A stretch of DNA of 7,636 nt, from NCBI GenBank assembly GCA_964638865.1, contig CAZXBG010000165.1, positions 1 to 7,636 of the forward strand. Reading direction: 5' to 3'. The DNA is from UBA7236 sp964638865. Lineage in GTDB: Bacteria; Bacteroidota; Bacteroidia; Chitinophagales; BACL12. Both the position numbers and the translations under genes were made by a program. The notes beneath the pieces are model-generated. The model worked only from the letters and a program-made list of their open reading frames with translations. It did not search any database and was not told the origin of the DNA. Shown one piece after another: positions 1 to 6,546 of the stretch (position 1 is its first letter; each line of letters opens with the position of its first letter).

Positions 1-398
1 CCATTCAATTTAAATGTTGCATCATAGCTAATAAAATTATTAATCAATATCGCTCTTCCCCACCGCATAATGAGTGGTTGTAATACTAATAAAATAATAC
101 CTATTAAAACCAAAGAAATACTGATAGATATGTTTAGCCATACCATAAATAAAACACATAAAAATGCTGTTATTAAAATTACAATCGGGTAACTTGTCCA
201 AAGGGCAGCAGAATAAAAACCGGGTTCAAACTTATAACTGATTCCGCAGCTTGTGCATTTGTCGGGCATATTTAAAGTGTATTTAAAATTGTAGGGATTT
301 TTATGCGTGAATAAATTCCCATTCTGGCACTTGGGACATTTTAGGTAGACTATACTGTACAACAGTGTTCCTTTTTTAATTTTTCGGGAAATACGCAT
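1..398 (-). CDS. DUF983 family zinc-ribbon membrane protein (C-terminus cut by window edge)
   Basis: I translated this from the minus strand; the frame is open for 132 codons from ATG at 398 to the window edge, so the C-terminus is missing. It has a basic N-terminus, then two Cys pairs (CPKC at residues 21-24 and CTSC at 48-51) that form a probable zinc ribbon. Next comes the motif EPGFYSAALWTSYP (58-71), typical of DUF983 proteins, and two hydrophobic segments at about 71-88 and 92-108. The last visible part, RWGRAILINNFISYD, matches the usual end of the family, so probably only a few residues are lost. The family is a small inner-membrane protein common in Bacteroidota and Alphaproteobacteria; its function is unknown. 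It starts 9 bp after the methyltransferase stop, so the two are probably co-transcribed. The family call is from motif recognition; the zinc binding is inferred from the cysteines. Confidence 0.82.
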   Translation of the reverse strand, partial: MRISRKIKKGTLLYSIVYLKCPKCQNGNLFTHKNPYNFKYTLNMPDKCTSCGISYKFEPGFYSAALWTSYPIVILITAFLCVLFMVWLNISISISLVLIGIILLVLQPLIMRWGRAILINNFISYDATFKLN

Positions 399-407
399 AT
401 TCTTACT

Positions 408-1004
408 TTAATTTTCCTTTATCCAGAATTTTAATTCATTTTCAAAGTCAGCATCTACTAAACGATAATTATTCGGAACCTGATTTAAATGGCCGTAATA
501 AGTGACCAATCTTGTGTTGATAGGTAAATTTTCTAACTGCTCATATAAGTAGTTGGAGTAGTCGTAATACAGCTGTTCGGCAATGAGGGCTGGATTTTCA
601 ATGGTATCGTTTTCCAAAATGAGTTCATGAAAAGCGTTATAAAAATAGATGCCGGAATATCCGGTTAAAGGAATGTTTTTAATATCATCAAACAAAAATG
701 TGATATTTTGGATATTTTCCTTTTTTTGGATCTTTCTGCTGATATCTGATAACCTTTTAATCTTTTCCACCCCAAAAAAATGGCCTGTAGTTTTAATGGC
801 ACCAACAAAACAAAATTTCCCTGCTCCGGAGCCAATGTCTAAAATTTTATCTCCTTTTTTTCGAACAAGCCATTCAGCAGCCCTTGTTGCGACTGCTACG
901 GGTGTCCAATGCACCGCTGATAAACGTTTAACATCAGGTCCATAGATCATATCAAAAGTCTCATCGGTTATAATATTAGGTAGAGATAATAATTTAATAG
1001 ACAT
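408..1004 (-). CDS. Class I SAM-dependent methyltransferase, substrate unknown
   Basis: A 198-residue protein with a Rossmann-type SAM-binding core. Motif I is ILDIGSGAG (residues 54-62), followed by KFCFVGA. The acidic residue ending strand 2 is E80 in FFGVEK, DD at 106-107 follows the third strand, and FYNAFHE (121-127) sits where methyltransferases carry their motif IV. A conserved-looking stretch, FDMIYGPDVKRLSAVHWTP (17-35), precedes the core and may form the substrate lid. There is no signal peptide or membrane segment, so it should be cytoplasmic. The glycine-rich loop followed by KFC resembles the loop of DOT1-like methyltransferases, but I would not name a substrate. It is the first gene of a likely two-gene minus-strand unit with the DUF983 protein. 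The ATG at 1004 has no strong Shine-Dalgarno; a Fur-box-like palindrome lies 25 nt upstream of it. The methyltransferase fold is secure; the role is unknown. Confidence 0.85.
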   Translation of the reverse strand: MSIKLLSLPNIITDETFDMIYGPDVKRLSAVHWTPVAVATRAAEWLVRKKGDKILDIGSGAGKFCFVGAIKTTGHFFGVEKIKRLSDISRKIQKKENIQNITFLFDDIKNIPLTGYSGIYFYNAFHELILENDTIENPALIAEQLYYDYSNYLYEQLENLPINTRLVTYYGHLNQVPNNYRLVDADFENELKFWIKEN

Positions 1005-1028
1005 GATAAAGACCAGAACTGTTCTTTG

Positions 1029-1042
1029 TAATGATAATCATT
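1029..1042. promoter_or_regulatory. Fur-box-like palindrome
   Basis: The 14-mer TAATGATAATCATT contains the perfect inverted repeat ATGAT-A-ATCAT (1031-1041). It matches 14 consecutive positions of the classical 19-bp Fur box (GATAATGATAATCATTATC); the five outer positions do not match. It lies 25 nt upstream of the methyltransferase ATG and about 158 nt upstream of the hemA GTG, so it could act on either divergent promoter, more directly on the methyltransferase side. The match is seen in the sequence. Binding by Fur, or by another member of that family such as Zur or PerR, is inference. Confidence 0.45.
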
Positions 1043-1112
1043 TATTAGTTCCTGTTAATACAAGCGGGAGGTGCACAACTTAATTCCATTTTTGAGTGAT
1101 TTTGAAGTGCTT

Positions 1113-1143
1113 ATGACAATTTCATGACAATTCCATGACCATG
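1113..1143. repeat. 11-bp direct repeats upstream of hemA
   Basis: ATGACAATTTC (1113-1123) and ATGACAATTCC (1124-1134) are head-to-tail 11-bp copies differing at one base. A partial third copy, ATGACCATG (1135-1143), follows. The period is close to one helical turn, so the copies face the same side of the DNA, as in repeated activator or repressor sites. The array lies 57-87 nt upstream of the hemA start codon. Its position suggests a regulator site for the hem operon, but no known motif is recognised. Confidence 0.45.
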
Positions 1144-1199
1144 TGTAGGGAATTTTGCAGGGCAGTTTTTTGTAACAAGAGTATACATTTCAGGCGACG

Positions 1200-2426
1200 G
1201 TGAATCAATACAAAGTATTAACAGTAACACATAAACAAGTGCCGGTTGAACAGTTAAGGCATTATGTGGTCAATTCAGATAGGGAAAGCAAGGAACTTGC
1301 AGAAAAACTTCGGTTTATTAAGCAGGAAATGGGCCTTGATGAACTTATGTATCTGAATACCTGTAACAGGGTCGCTTACTTTTTCACAACAAGTACAGAG
1401 GTTACCGGTAATTTCACTACAAATTTCTTCAAAGCGGTTAACCCTCAATTTGAGGCTTGTAATACCATGCATTCGTCGTTGTATGAGGGTTCACAGGCGT
1501 TGGAGCACTTATGCGAAGTAAGTGCGTCACTTGATTCCATGGTGGTTGGAGAACGGGAAATTATACGTCAGTTGCGAGTTGCATATGAAGATTCGAAGGA
1601 TATGCAATTGACGGGAGATGATATTCGCTTGGCAATGAAATTTTTGATCCCTGCGGCGAAAAAAATATACTCAGAAACTAAAATTGCAGAAAAACCGGTT
1701 TCAATTGTGTCTCTGGCGGCTTTAAAATTGCGTCAATTCAAATTACCTGTAAATACCAGATTTTTACTCATAGGAGCAGGGGAGAGCATATCACATATGT
1801 GCGATTACCTTTTAGATCTTGGATTTAAAAATTTTACGGTATTTAATCGCACGCTAATTAATGCTGAAAAACTTGCATCCTCTATTCATGGTCAGGCTTT
1901 TCCTTTAACGGAGTTAATAAACTTCAAACAGGGATTCGATGTAATAATTACCTCTACATCCTCCCACAAAAAAGAAATATCAGAAAATATTTACAGGGCA
2001 CTCGTTGGGGAAGATAAATCTAAAAAAATAATAATTGATCTCGCAATTCCACTTGATACGGATGAGGCTGTGATACAAAATTTTCCAGTTGAATATATCC
2101 AGATCGATGATCTTCGTTCCATAGCACAAAAAAATCTCGCTTCCAGAAAAGCAGAGGTGATAAAGGCGAAACATTTAGTACACCAGTTTGTTAAGGAATT
2201 TCAAACCGCTTATGTAGATCGTATGGTGGAAAAAGCACATAGTATAATTCCATTAAAATTAAACGAAATAAGAAAAAAAGCGGTTGAGGAAGTTTATGCA
2301 AAAGATATCGCTGTTTTGGATAATAATGCGAAAGAGGTGATTGATAAACTGCTCGATTATATGGAAAAAAAATATCTTGCGCTCACAATGGCATCTTCAA
2401 AAGAAGCAAGACACCATAAACACTGA
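1200..2426 (+). CDS. hemA: Glutamyl-tRNA reductase
   Basis: This cytoplasmic enzyme reduces glutamyl-tRNA(Glu) with NADPH to glutamate-1-semialdehyde, the first committed step of C5-pathway tetrapyrrole synthesis. At 408 residues it has the family's normal length and three domains. The catalytic domain holds the nucleophilic Cys55 in YLNTCNR (51-57) and the segment ASLDSMVVGEREIIRQLRVAY (109-129). The NADPH domain has LLIGAGES (189-196), the following FNRT (215-218) and IIDLAIPLD (278-286). The C-terminal helical dimerisation domain covers about 320-395, ending in the tail ARHHKH. Differences from the common pattern are VA instead of TE after TCNR, and PLD instead of PRD. The start is GTG at 1200: the in-frame stop TAA at 1173-1175 leaves no upstream ATG, and AGG at 1192-1194 gives a modest ribosome site. 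It lies 5 bp before the hemC-hemD fusion, so the two form an operon. Confidence 0.95.
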   Translation: MNQYKVLTVTHKQVPVEQLRHYVVNSDRESKELAEKLRFIKQEMGLDELMYLNTCNRVAYFFTTSTEVTGNFTTNFFKAVNPQFEACNTMHSSLYEGSQALEHLCEVSASLDSMVVGEREIIRQLRVAYEDSKDMQLTGDDIRLAMKFLIPAAKKIYSETKIAEKPVSIVSLAALKLRQFKLPVNTRFLLIGAGESISHMCDYLLDLGFKNFTVFNRTLINAEKLASSIHGQAFPLTELINFKQGFDVIITSTSSHKKEISENIYRALVGEDKSKKIIIDLAIPLDTDEAVIQNFPVEYIQIDDLRSIAQKNLASRKAEVIKAKHLVHQFVKEFQTAYVDRMVEKAHSIIPLKLNEIRKKAVEEVYAKDIAVLDNNAKEVIDKLLDYMEKKYLALTMASSKEARHHKH

Positions 2427-2431
2427 GATTT

Positions 2432-4006
2432 ATGGAAAAAACAATAATTATCGGTTCACGCGGAAGTGACCTTGCTTTGTGGCAAGCGAATTTTTTGAAG
2501 GAGGAATTAAAAGAACTTGGTTATACATCCGAAATAAAAATAATAAAAACCCAGGGTGATAAAATCCAGCATCTGAGTTTAGAAAAACTGGAAGGGAAAG
2601 GTTTTTTTACAAAAGAAATTGAAGATGCTTTATTAAATAAATCGGTGGATGTTGCAGTGCATTCGCACAAGGATCTTCCCACAGATTTTACTCCGGGATT
2701 AACAATTGCTGCAGTTTCCCATCGTGAAGATCCATCTGAAATTATATTGGTGCGAAAGGAGTGTGTTGATCTGTTAAAAATTTTTCAACTGAAAGAAAAT
2801 GCTATAATAGGAACCTCCGCATCCCGAAGGAATGTGCAATTGAAATTTTTTCGTCCGGATCTTATTTGTAAGGATATTCGCGGTAATGTTCCAACCCGGA
2901 TAGAAAAACTGCGCAAGGGTAATTTTGATGCAATTGTTCTTGCCTTTGCAGGCGTGCACAGGCTGCGTTTAAATTTGGATGATCTGCATGTTGTGAATGT
3001 AAAACCACAAAAAATTATACCTGCGCCAGCTCAGGGAGTTCTTGCATTTCAATGCAGGGAGCAGGATGAATTTATGTTTAATATTCTGCAAAAAATCAAT
3101 AATACGGATGTAGAGGAAACCATTGCTGTTGAACGCAAAGTAATGAATTTGTTTCAGGGTGGTTGTCACATGCCACTGGGAGTATATTGCGAGGAAAAAA
3201 ATAAGGAATACAGCGTTTGGGTTGCCCAGGCAGATGAAAAAGGAAAAACTTTAAAGAGATTATTTCTAAAATCAAATTCTACTGAACAATTGGCTGAAAA
3301 AATATTTCAAACGCTTACACATACTAATGATAAAAAAGTATTTATTTCTTCTCCTTCTTTCGTTGCCGATCATCATTTGCAAATATTAAAAAATTCAGGT
3401 TGTGCTGTAGAATCTGTATCATTTGTTGATATAAACAGAATAACGCTTAAAAATGATTTAAAATTGGATGATATTGATTGGATGTTTTTTTCCAGTAAGA
3501 ATGGAGTTATTCATTTTTTTGAACAGATCAAAATTCTGCCTCCCCATATTAAAATGGCAGCAATAGGTGCCGAAACCGCTAAAATGATACAGCGTTATGG
3601 TCATCAGGTTGAATTTATAGGGGAGGGAGAAAATGCACTGATATCAGATGCATTTATTGCTTTAGCGGAAGGGCAAAAAGTATTATTTCCGGGTGCACAA
3701 AATCGTCAACCGGATATACAGGAAATAATTTCAAAATATTGCAAAACCACTGCTTTATCTGTTTATGACAACCATGCCTACTCTTCAAAAAAAATAGAGG
3801 CGGATATTTTGGTTTTTACAAGCAGTTTAAATGTGGAAGGTTATTTAATCGCTAATACCATAGGTCCAAATCAAATAATAGTTGCCATAGGCCTGAATAC
3901 GAAAAAATATTTATCGGAACGAGGATTTACAAATGTTATAACGCCACCACAAAAATCATTGTTGAGTATTGCAGAGTTGATTTCCGGATTTCAATATGCA
4001 GAATAA
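2432..4006 (+). CDS. hemC: Bifunctional hydroxymethylbilane synthase / uroporphyrinogen-III synthase (HemC-HemD fusion)
   Basis: A 524-residue protein that should polymerise four porphobilinogens into hydroxymethylbilane and then cyclise that to uroporphyrinogen III. Residues 1 to about 290 are HemC. They include IIGSRGSDLALWQAN (6-20) and VHSHKDLPT (76-84) with the catalytic Asp81. SASRR (129-133) and DIRGNVPTR (148-156) carry the substrate-binding arginines, and GGCHMPLG (243-250) has Cys245 for the dipyrromethane cofactor. From about 302 a HemD-like domain begins with KKVFISSPS, then DWMFFSSKNGV (349-359), AAIGAETAKMIQRYG (376-390), KVLFPGAQNRQP (416-427) and ILVFTSSLNVEGY (459-471). This alternating two-lobe pattern is typical of the otherwise poorly conserved HemD. 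HSHKD for the usual HSMKD and PAPAQG for PAVGQG are lineage-like variants; no key residue is missing. The ATG follows the hemA stop by 5 bp, suggesting translational coupling. The HemC part is certain; the HemD part is very likely. Confidence 0.93.
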   Translation: MEKTIIIGSRGSDLALWQANFLKEELKELGYTSEIKIIKTQGDKIQHLSLEKLEGKGFFTKEIEDALLNKSVDVAVHSHKDLPTDFTPGLTIAAVSHREDPSEIILVRKECVDLLKIFQLKENAIIGTSASRRNVQLKFFRPDLICKDIRGNVPTRIEKLRKGNFDAIVLAFAGVHRLRLNLDDLHVVNVKPQKIIPAPAQGVLAFQCREQDEFMFNILQKINNTDVEETIAVERKVMNLFQGGCHMPLGVYCEEKNKEYSVWVAQADEKGKTLKRLFLKSNSTEQLAEKIFQTLTHTNDKKVFISSPSFVADHHLQILKNSGCAVESVSFVDINRITLKNDLKLDDIDWMFFSSKNGVIHFFEQIKILPPHIKMAAIGAETAKMIQRYGHQVEFIGEGENALISDAFIALAEGQKVLFPGAQNRQPDIQEIISKYCKTTALSVYDNHAYSSKKIEADILVFTSSLNVEGYLIANTIGPNQIIVAIGLNTKKYLSERGFTNVITPPQKSLLSIAELISGFQYAE

Positions 4007-4035
4007 CATTGCAAACTATCGATGATCATAAAAAA

Positions 4036-5007
4036 CTACTCTACAATTATTTTCCCCGAAGTAACTCTATCTTCTTTTGTCAGCATATATAAATAAATGC
4101 CTGCATCCCAATCTGCACTATTTATTGCTATAGAATTTTTTCCGTGGGTATTTTCCGTAAATAATAATCTACCGTTAAGATCATAAATTTCTATAACATC
4201 AAAATTATTATTCAAACTAAAAATGATAACATCCATCGAGGGTTGCGGATAAATTACAGGAGCTGCATCATTATTTCTAATATCGTTCAAACCCGTAAAA
4301 TCGCATCCGCCAAGAGCATCAAATATTGTTTGTAACGAATCAATCGGATCAATGCTATCGCCCTCCACATCAATTACTTTGAGATCCAACCAAAGGCTAT
4401 TTGCTTCGTCAGTAGATTTTGCAACCCGAATAAAAGCGGATAAAGCAGAAATTCCGGCGTCGAGACAACGGGTATCAGCACCGGGAACCTTAGCTCCTTG
4501 TAATGCTGCCATTAGTTTACAGGCTAAATTTCCATCCGTAGCAATAAAATTGGTCTCCATTCCATCCAGAATCTCCGGTCCCAATAAAATATTTCCCTGT
4601 ATTGCATAGGTAACTCCGGTAAGATGTCCTTTCCATTCGCTGCAACTTTCACCGGTATAAGCGGCACTTCTGCCTCCGTCCACAAGGTCAACAACGCCGT
4701 ATTGGCGAATAGTAGCATTGCCAAAAAAATCATTTAATACAAGAGAATCAATAATTGCTGCCGGAGCTACACCTAAATTCATGAGGTCTTCCGCATAATT
4801 TTGATTACCGGGAACATAATATGCTTGTGTATGAATTACACCCACTCCCGGGTGAACATCACTTATAATATGAGAATTTTCTATACAGGAAGCACCCGCA
4901 CTTCCAACTTCACCGGTTACAGGGTCAACTGCACAGATGGAGAAAGTATGTTGAGCAAATAATGGAGTGCAAATGCAAAAAATAAAAGCGATTGTTAACT
5001 GTTTCAT
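4036..5007 (-). CDS. Secreted DUF1028 (Ntn-hydrolase-like) protein with T9SS sorting domain
   Basis: I place the start at ATG 5007 (323 residues), not the in-frame ATG at 5052, because MKQLTIAFIFCICTPLFAQ then forms a clean Sec signal peptide and a TAnnTTFG-type -7 box (TACCTTTG) lies just upstream. Residues 21 to about 215 match DUF1028: TFSICAVDPVTGEVGSAGAS (21-40), GVGVIHTQAYYVPG (54-67), YGVVDLVDGGRSAAYTGESC (103-122), GVTYAIQGNILLGPEILDGM (131-150) and a late LWLDLKVID (205-213). DUF1028 (COG3342) is described as belonging to the Ntn-hydrolase superfamily, with no established substrate. Residues 253 to 323 form a type-A T9SS C-terminal domain: YPQPS near 253-257, IEIYDLNGRLLF (272-283), then GIYLYMLT and GKIIVE. 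The protein is therefore probably exported by Sec, moved across the outer membrane by T9SS and released or anchored at the surface. It is convergent with hemC-hemD, 29 bp apart. Enzymatic activity is inferred only. Confidence 0.88.
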   Translation of the reverse strand: MKQLTIAFIFCICTPLFAQHTFSICAVDPVTGEVGSAGASCIENSHIISDVHPGVGVIHTQAYYVPGNQNYAEDLMNLGVAPAAIIDSLVLNDFFGNATIRQYGVVDLVDGGRSAAYTGESCSEWKGHLTGVTYAIQGNILLGPEILDGMETNFIATDGNLACKLMAALQGAKVPGADTRCLDAGISALSAFIRVAKSTDEANSLWLDLKVIDVEGDSIDPIDSLQTIFDALGGCDFTGLNDIRNNDAAPVIYPQPSMDVIIFSLNNNFDVIEIYDLNGRLLFTENTHGKNSIAINSADWDAGIYLYMLTKEDRVTSGKIIVE

Positions 5008-5025
5008 AGATAGTTGAATTGTTGT

Positions 5026-5033
5026 CAAAGGTA
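5026..5033 (-). promoter_or_regulatory. -7 box of the DUF1028 gene promoter
   Basis: Read on the minus strand this is TACCTTTG, an exact match to the Bacteroidota -7 consensus TAnnTTTG. It lies 18 nt before the ATG at 5007, so the leader would be short. The nearest TTG on the minus strand, a possible -33 element (5059-5061), is 25 bp away, longer than the usual 17-23. The box also supports 5007 over 5052 as the start, because the upstream ATG would lie ahead of the promoter. Confidence 0.5.
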
Positions 5034-5180
5034 AGAATTTAGAACTAACCATTTAATGCAAATTGACGCAAAAGTTTGAATTTCATAAAAACAGGGTTCA
5101 GAATATTATAATAAGATGATAACGTCGCTTTTAGGTGCATTTGTGTTATACTTCCACAGTAAAAATAGCGATGGTCTTCG

Positions 5181-5188
5181 TAATTTTG
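5181..5188 (+). promoter_or_regulatory. -7 box upstream of the radical SAM gene
   Basis: TAATTTTG matches TAnnTTTG exactly. It ends only 7 nt before the ATG at 5196, whereas the other two candidate promoters in this window leave 18-19 nt. Transcription would then begin at about the ATG itself, which implies either a leaderless mRNA or a true start further downstream. No well-spaced -33 TTG is visible; the nearest TTTG (5140-5143) is 37 bp away. Confidence 0.45.
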
Positions 5189-5195
5189 CAGCTCA

Positions 5196-6302
5196 ATGGC
5201 ATTTGGTATAAATAGCAGAAGAATTAAAAAAGCGATCAGGAGACTCCGGGGTTTGCCCGGAGGTGTTAACTTTTTTCGGTATACCTCAAATAAAATGTAT
5301 GCCTGGTATCTCAAAAGAATAGGAAGTACCAAAGTAGCACATCCTTCCTCTATTATGTTGGAAGTTACCAATCACTGTAATTTAAAATGTATTACTTGTC
5401 CCAGAGAGTATCAGTACGGTGAAGATATGGATAAGGGATTTATGGATATTAAACAATTAAAAAAGGTAATAGATGAAGTTTATCCCTACGTTGATTCGAT
5501 CGGATTAACCGGATTGGGAGAAACGTTGATGTATAAACAATTGCCAGAAGCATTAAAATATATTCGTTCAAAAAACAAAGGCATAATAACAACAATATCT
5601 ATTAATGCGCATCTTCCAAATAGTATTGAAATTGTTAAATCCATAGCAGATGATCTTGATACCTTACAAATATCTATGGATGGAGTGGGAGAGACTTATG
5701 AAAATGTGCGTTTGCGCGGTGAGTTTAAATTATTTTACGACAATGTTAAAGCTATAGTGGAATATTGTAAAGATAAAAGAGCAGATGTGATGTTCAATTT
5801 TGTTGCAATAAAAGAAAATTATTTCAACATGGCAGAAGTTGTGGAAGCTGCGAGCGAATTAGGAGTTGATTATATTAATATCACCCCATTCAATGTTGCA
5901 GCAGTTACTGCACATGATATCAGTTACTATGATTTTTTTCACAGCGAAGCATTTAAAAATGAATTGCAAAGGGCAAAAGATAAAGCTGATGAACTTAAAA
6001 ATGTGGAGCTCACGTTATGGGATGTAAAATCGAAAAATGAATTTAAAAAATGTCACCTCCCTTGGGGACATTTTTATATCAGTTGGGATGGATATGCAAC
6101 ACCTTGTTGTGCTAAACCATTCCCAAAAGAACTGAACTTCGGCCATGTATTTGACGATGGATTATTAAAATGTCTTAACTCTCCCGGCTATCGTCAGTTT
6201 CGACAATTGTGGTATGAAAATAAAACACCTAAATTCTGTGAAAAATGCCACATGGTGGATCTGAAACCAATTGATTTGCCTTTTGAACTTCCGGTAAATT
6301 AA
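5196..6302 (+). CDS. Radical SAM protein with C-terminal SPASM-type Fe-S domain
   Basis: A 368-residue radical SAM enzyme. The [4Fe-4S] cluster that cleaves SAM is bound by C61, C65 and C68 in CNLKCITC. Other core features are IGLTGLGETL (102-111, the GGE-like SAM-binding motif), TTISINAHL (132-140) and LQISMDGVGETYENVR (157-172). The C-terminal part carries C286 in KCHLPWG, GYATPCCAKPFP (299-310, C304 and C305), FGHVFDDGLL (315-324), C326 and FCEKC (347-351, C348 and C351). This is the cysteine layout of a SPASM or twitch domain binding auxiliary Fe-S clusters. Such enzymes modify peptides, proteins or small molecules. No precursor peptide gene or partner was found beside it, so the substrate is unknown. 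It should be cytoplasmic. The first 33 residues are basic (SRRIKKAIRRLRG). The start is uncertain: ATG 5295 (Met34) is preceded by an A-rich stretch and would give 335 residues with all cluster cysteines intact. The 3' end overlaps the convergent small gene by 4 bp. Confidence 0.9.
   Translation: MAFGINSRRIKKAIRRLRGLPGGVNFFRYTSNKMYAWYLKRIGSTKVAHPSSIMLEVTNHCNLKCITCPREYQYGEDMDKGFMDIKQLKKVIDEVYPYVDSIGLTGLGETLMYKQLPEALKYIRSKNKGIITTISINAHLPNSIEIVKSIADDLDTLQISMDGVGETYENVRLRGEFKLFYDNVKAIVEYCKDKRADVMFNFVAIKENYFNMAEVVEAASELGVDYINITPFNVAAVTAHDISYYDFFHSEAFKNELQRAKDKADELKNVELTLWDVKSKNEFKKCHLPWGHFYISWDGYATPCCAKPFPKELNFGHVFDDGLLKCLNSPGYRQFRQLWYENKTPKFCEKCHMVDLKPIDLPFELPVN
5244..5276 (+). other. Terminator-like hairpin near the 5' end of the radical SAM gene
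   Basis: CTCCGGG (5244-5250) and CCCGGAG (5256-5262) form a perfect 7-bp GC-rich stem with the loop GTTTG. Eight bases later comes a run of six T (5271-5276). If the start is 5196 this lies in codons 17-27 (LRGLPGG...). If the start is 5295 it lies in the leader and could act as an attenuator. The T-run is further from the stem than in a standard intrinsic terminator, so function is uncertain; the structure itself is plain. Confidence 0.35.
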
Positions 6303-6520
6303 TTTCCCAAAACGTATTGCCAGAAAAATAAACCTGACAAAAGAAGTAACCCGACCAAAAACATCCATTTGAAGCGTTTGCGGCTGCGCAAAAACATATT
6401 TTCCAATTTTAATTGCGTGGAAGCTCCAAACTTTAGTTTGCCCCATAGCCAAAGGGTACCAACAATAAAAAACAGTAGAAAAAATATGTCTTTTAATAGA
6501 TCGAAGGTTGTGGCGGTCAT
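6299..6520 (-). CDS. Small two-helix membrane protein, function unknown
   Basis: A 73-residue frame on the minus strand from ATG 6520 to TAA. It has two strong hydrophobic segments, about 11-27 (DIFFLLFFIVGTLWLWG) and 53-71 (MFLVGLLLLSGLFFWQYVL). A basic loop separates them (RSRKRFKW, 45-52), which would face the cytoplasm by the positive-inside rule. This orderly two-helix pattern, an A-rich sequence before the ATG and the exact fit between the radical SAM stop and the next gene favour a real gene over the longer overlapping frames here. It overlaps the last 4 bp of the radical SAM gene tail to tail and is divergent from the outer-membrane gene, with 53 bp between starts. No exact TAnnTTTG box was found for it. 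I do not recognise the family; an inner-membrane location is inferred. Confidence 0.6.
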   Translation of the reverse strand: MTATTFDLLKDIFFLLFFIVGTLWLWGKLKFGASTQLKLENMFLRSRKRFKWMFLVGLLLLSGLFFWQYVLGN

Positions 6521-6546
6521 AAATTTTTATTTGCGAATGAAATATG

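Noticed and set aside
1150..1157. GAATTTTG as the hemA -7 box
   Set aside because: It has one mismatch to TAnnTTTG and no TTG at proper spacing; too weak to list as a promoter, though the hemA promoter must lie in this region.
4007..4035. Bidirectional terminator between hemC-hemD and the DUF1028 gene
   Set aside because: The 29 bp gap has no stem longer than a few bases, only short AT-rich runs.
5008..5052. N-terminal extension of the DUF1028 protein to an earlier ATG
   Set aside because: The extension would sit before the signal peptide and upstream of the -7 box at 5026-5033; starting at 5007 gives a normal signal sequence.
5045..5371. 108-codon frame on the minus strand upstream of the DUF1028 gene
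   Set aside because: It runs antisense through the radical SAM start and its promoter, and its sequence shows no recognisable domain or signal peptide.
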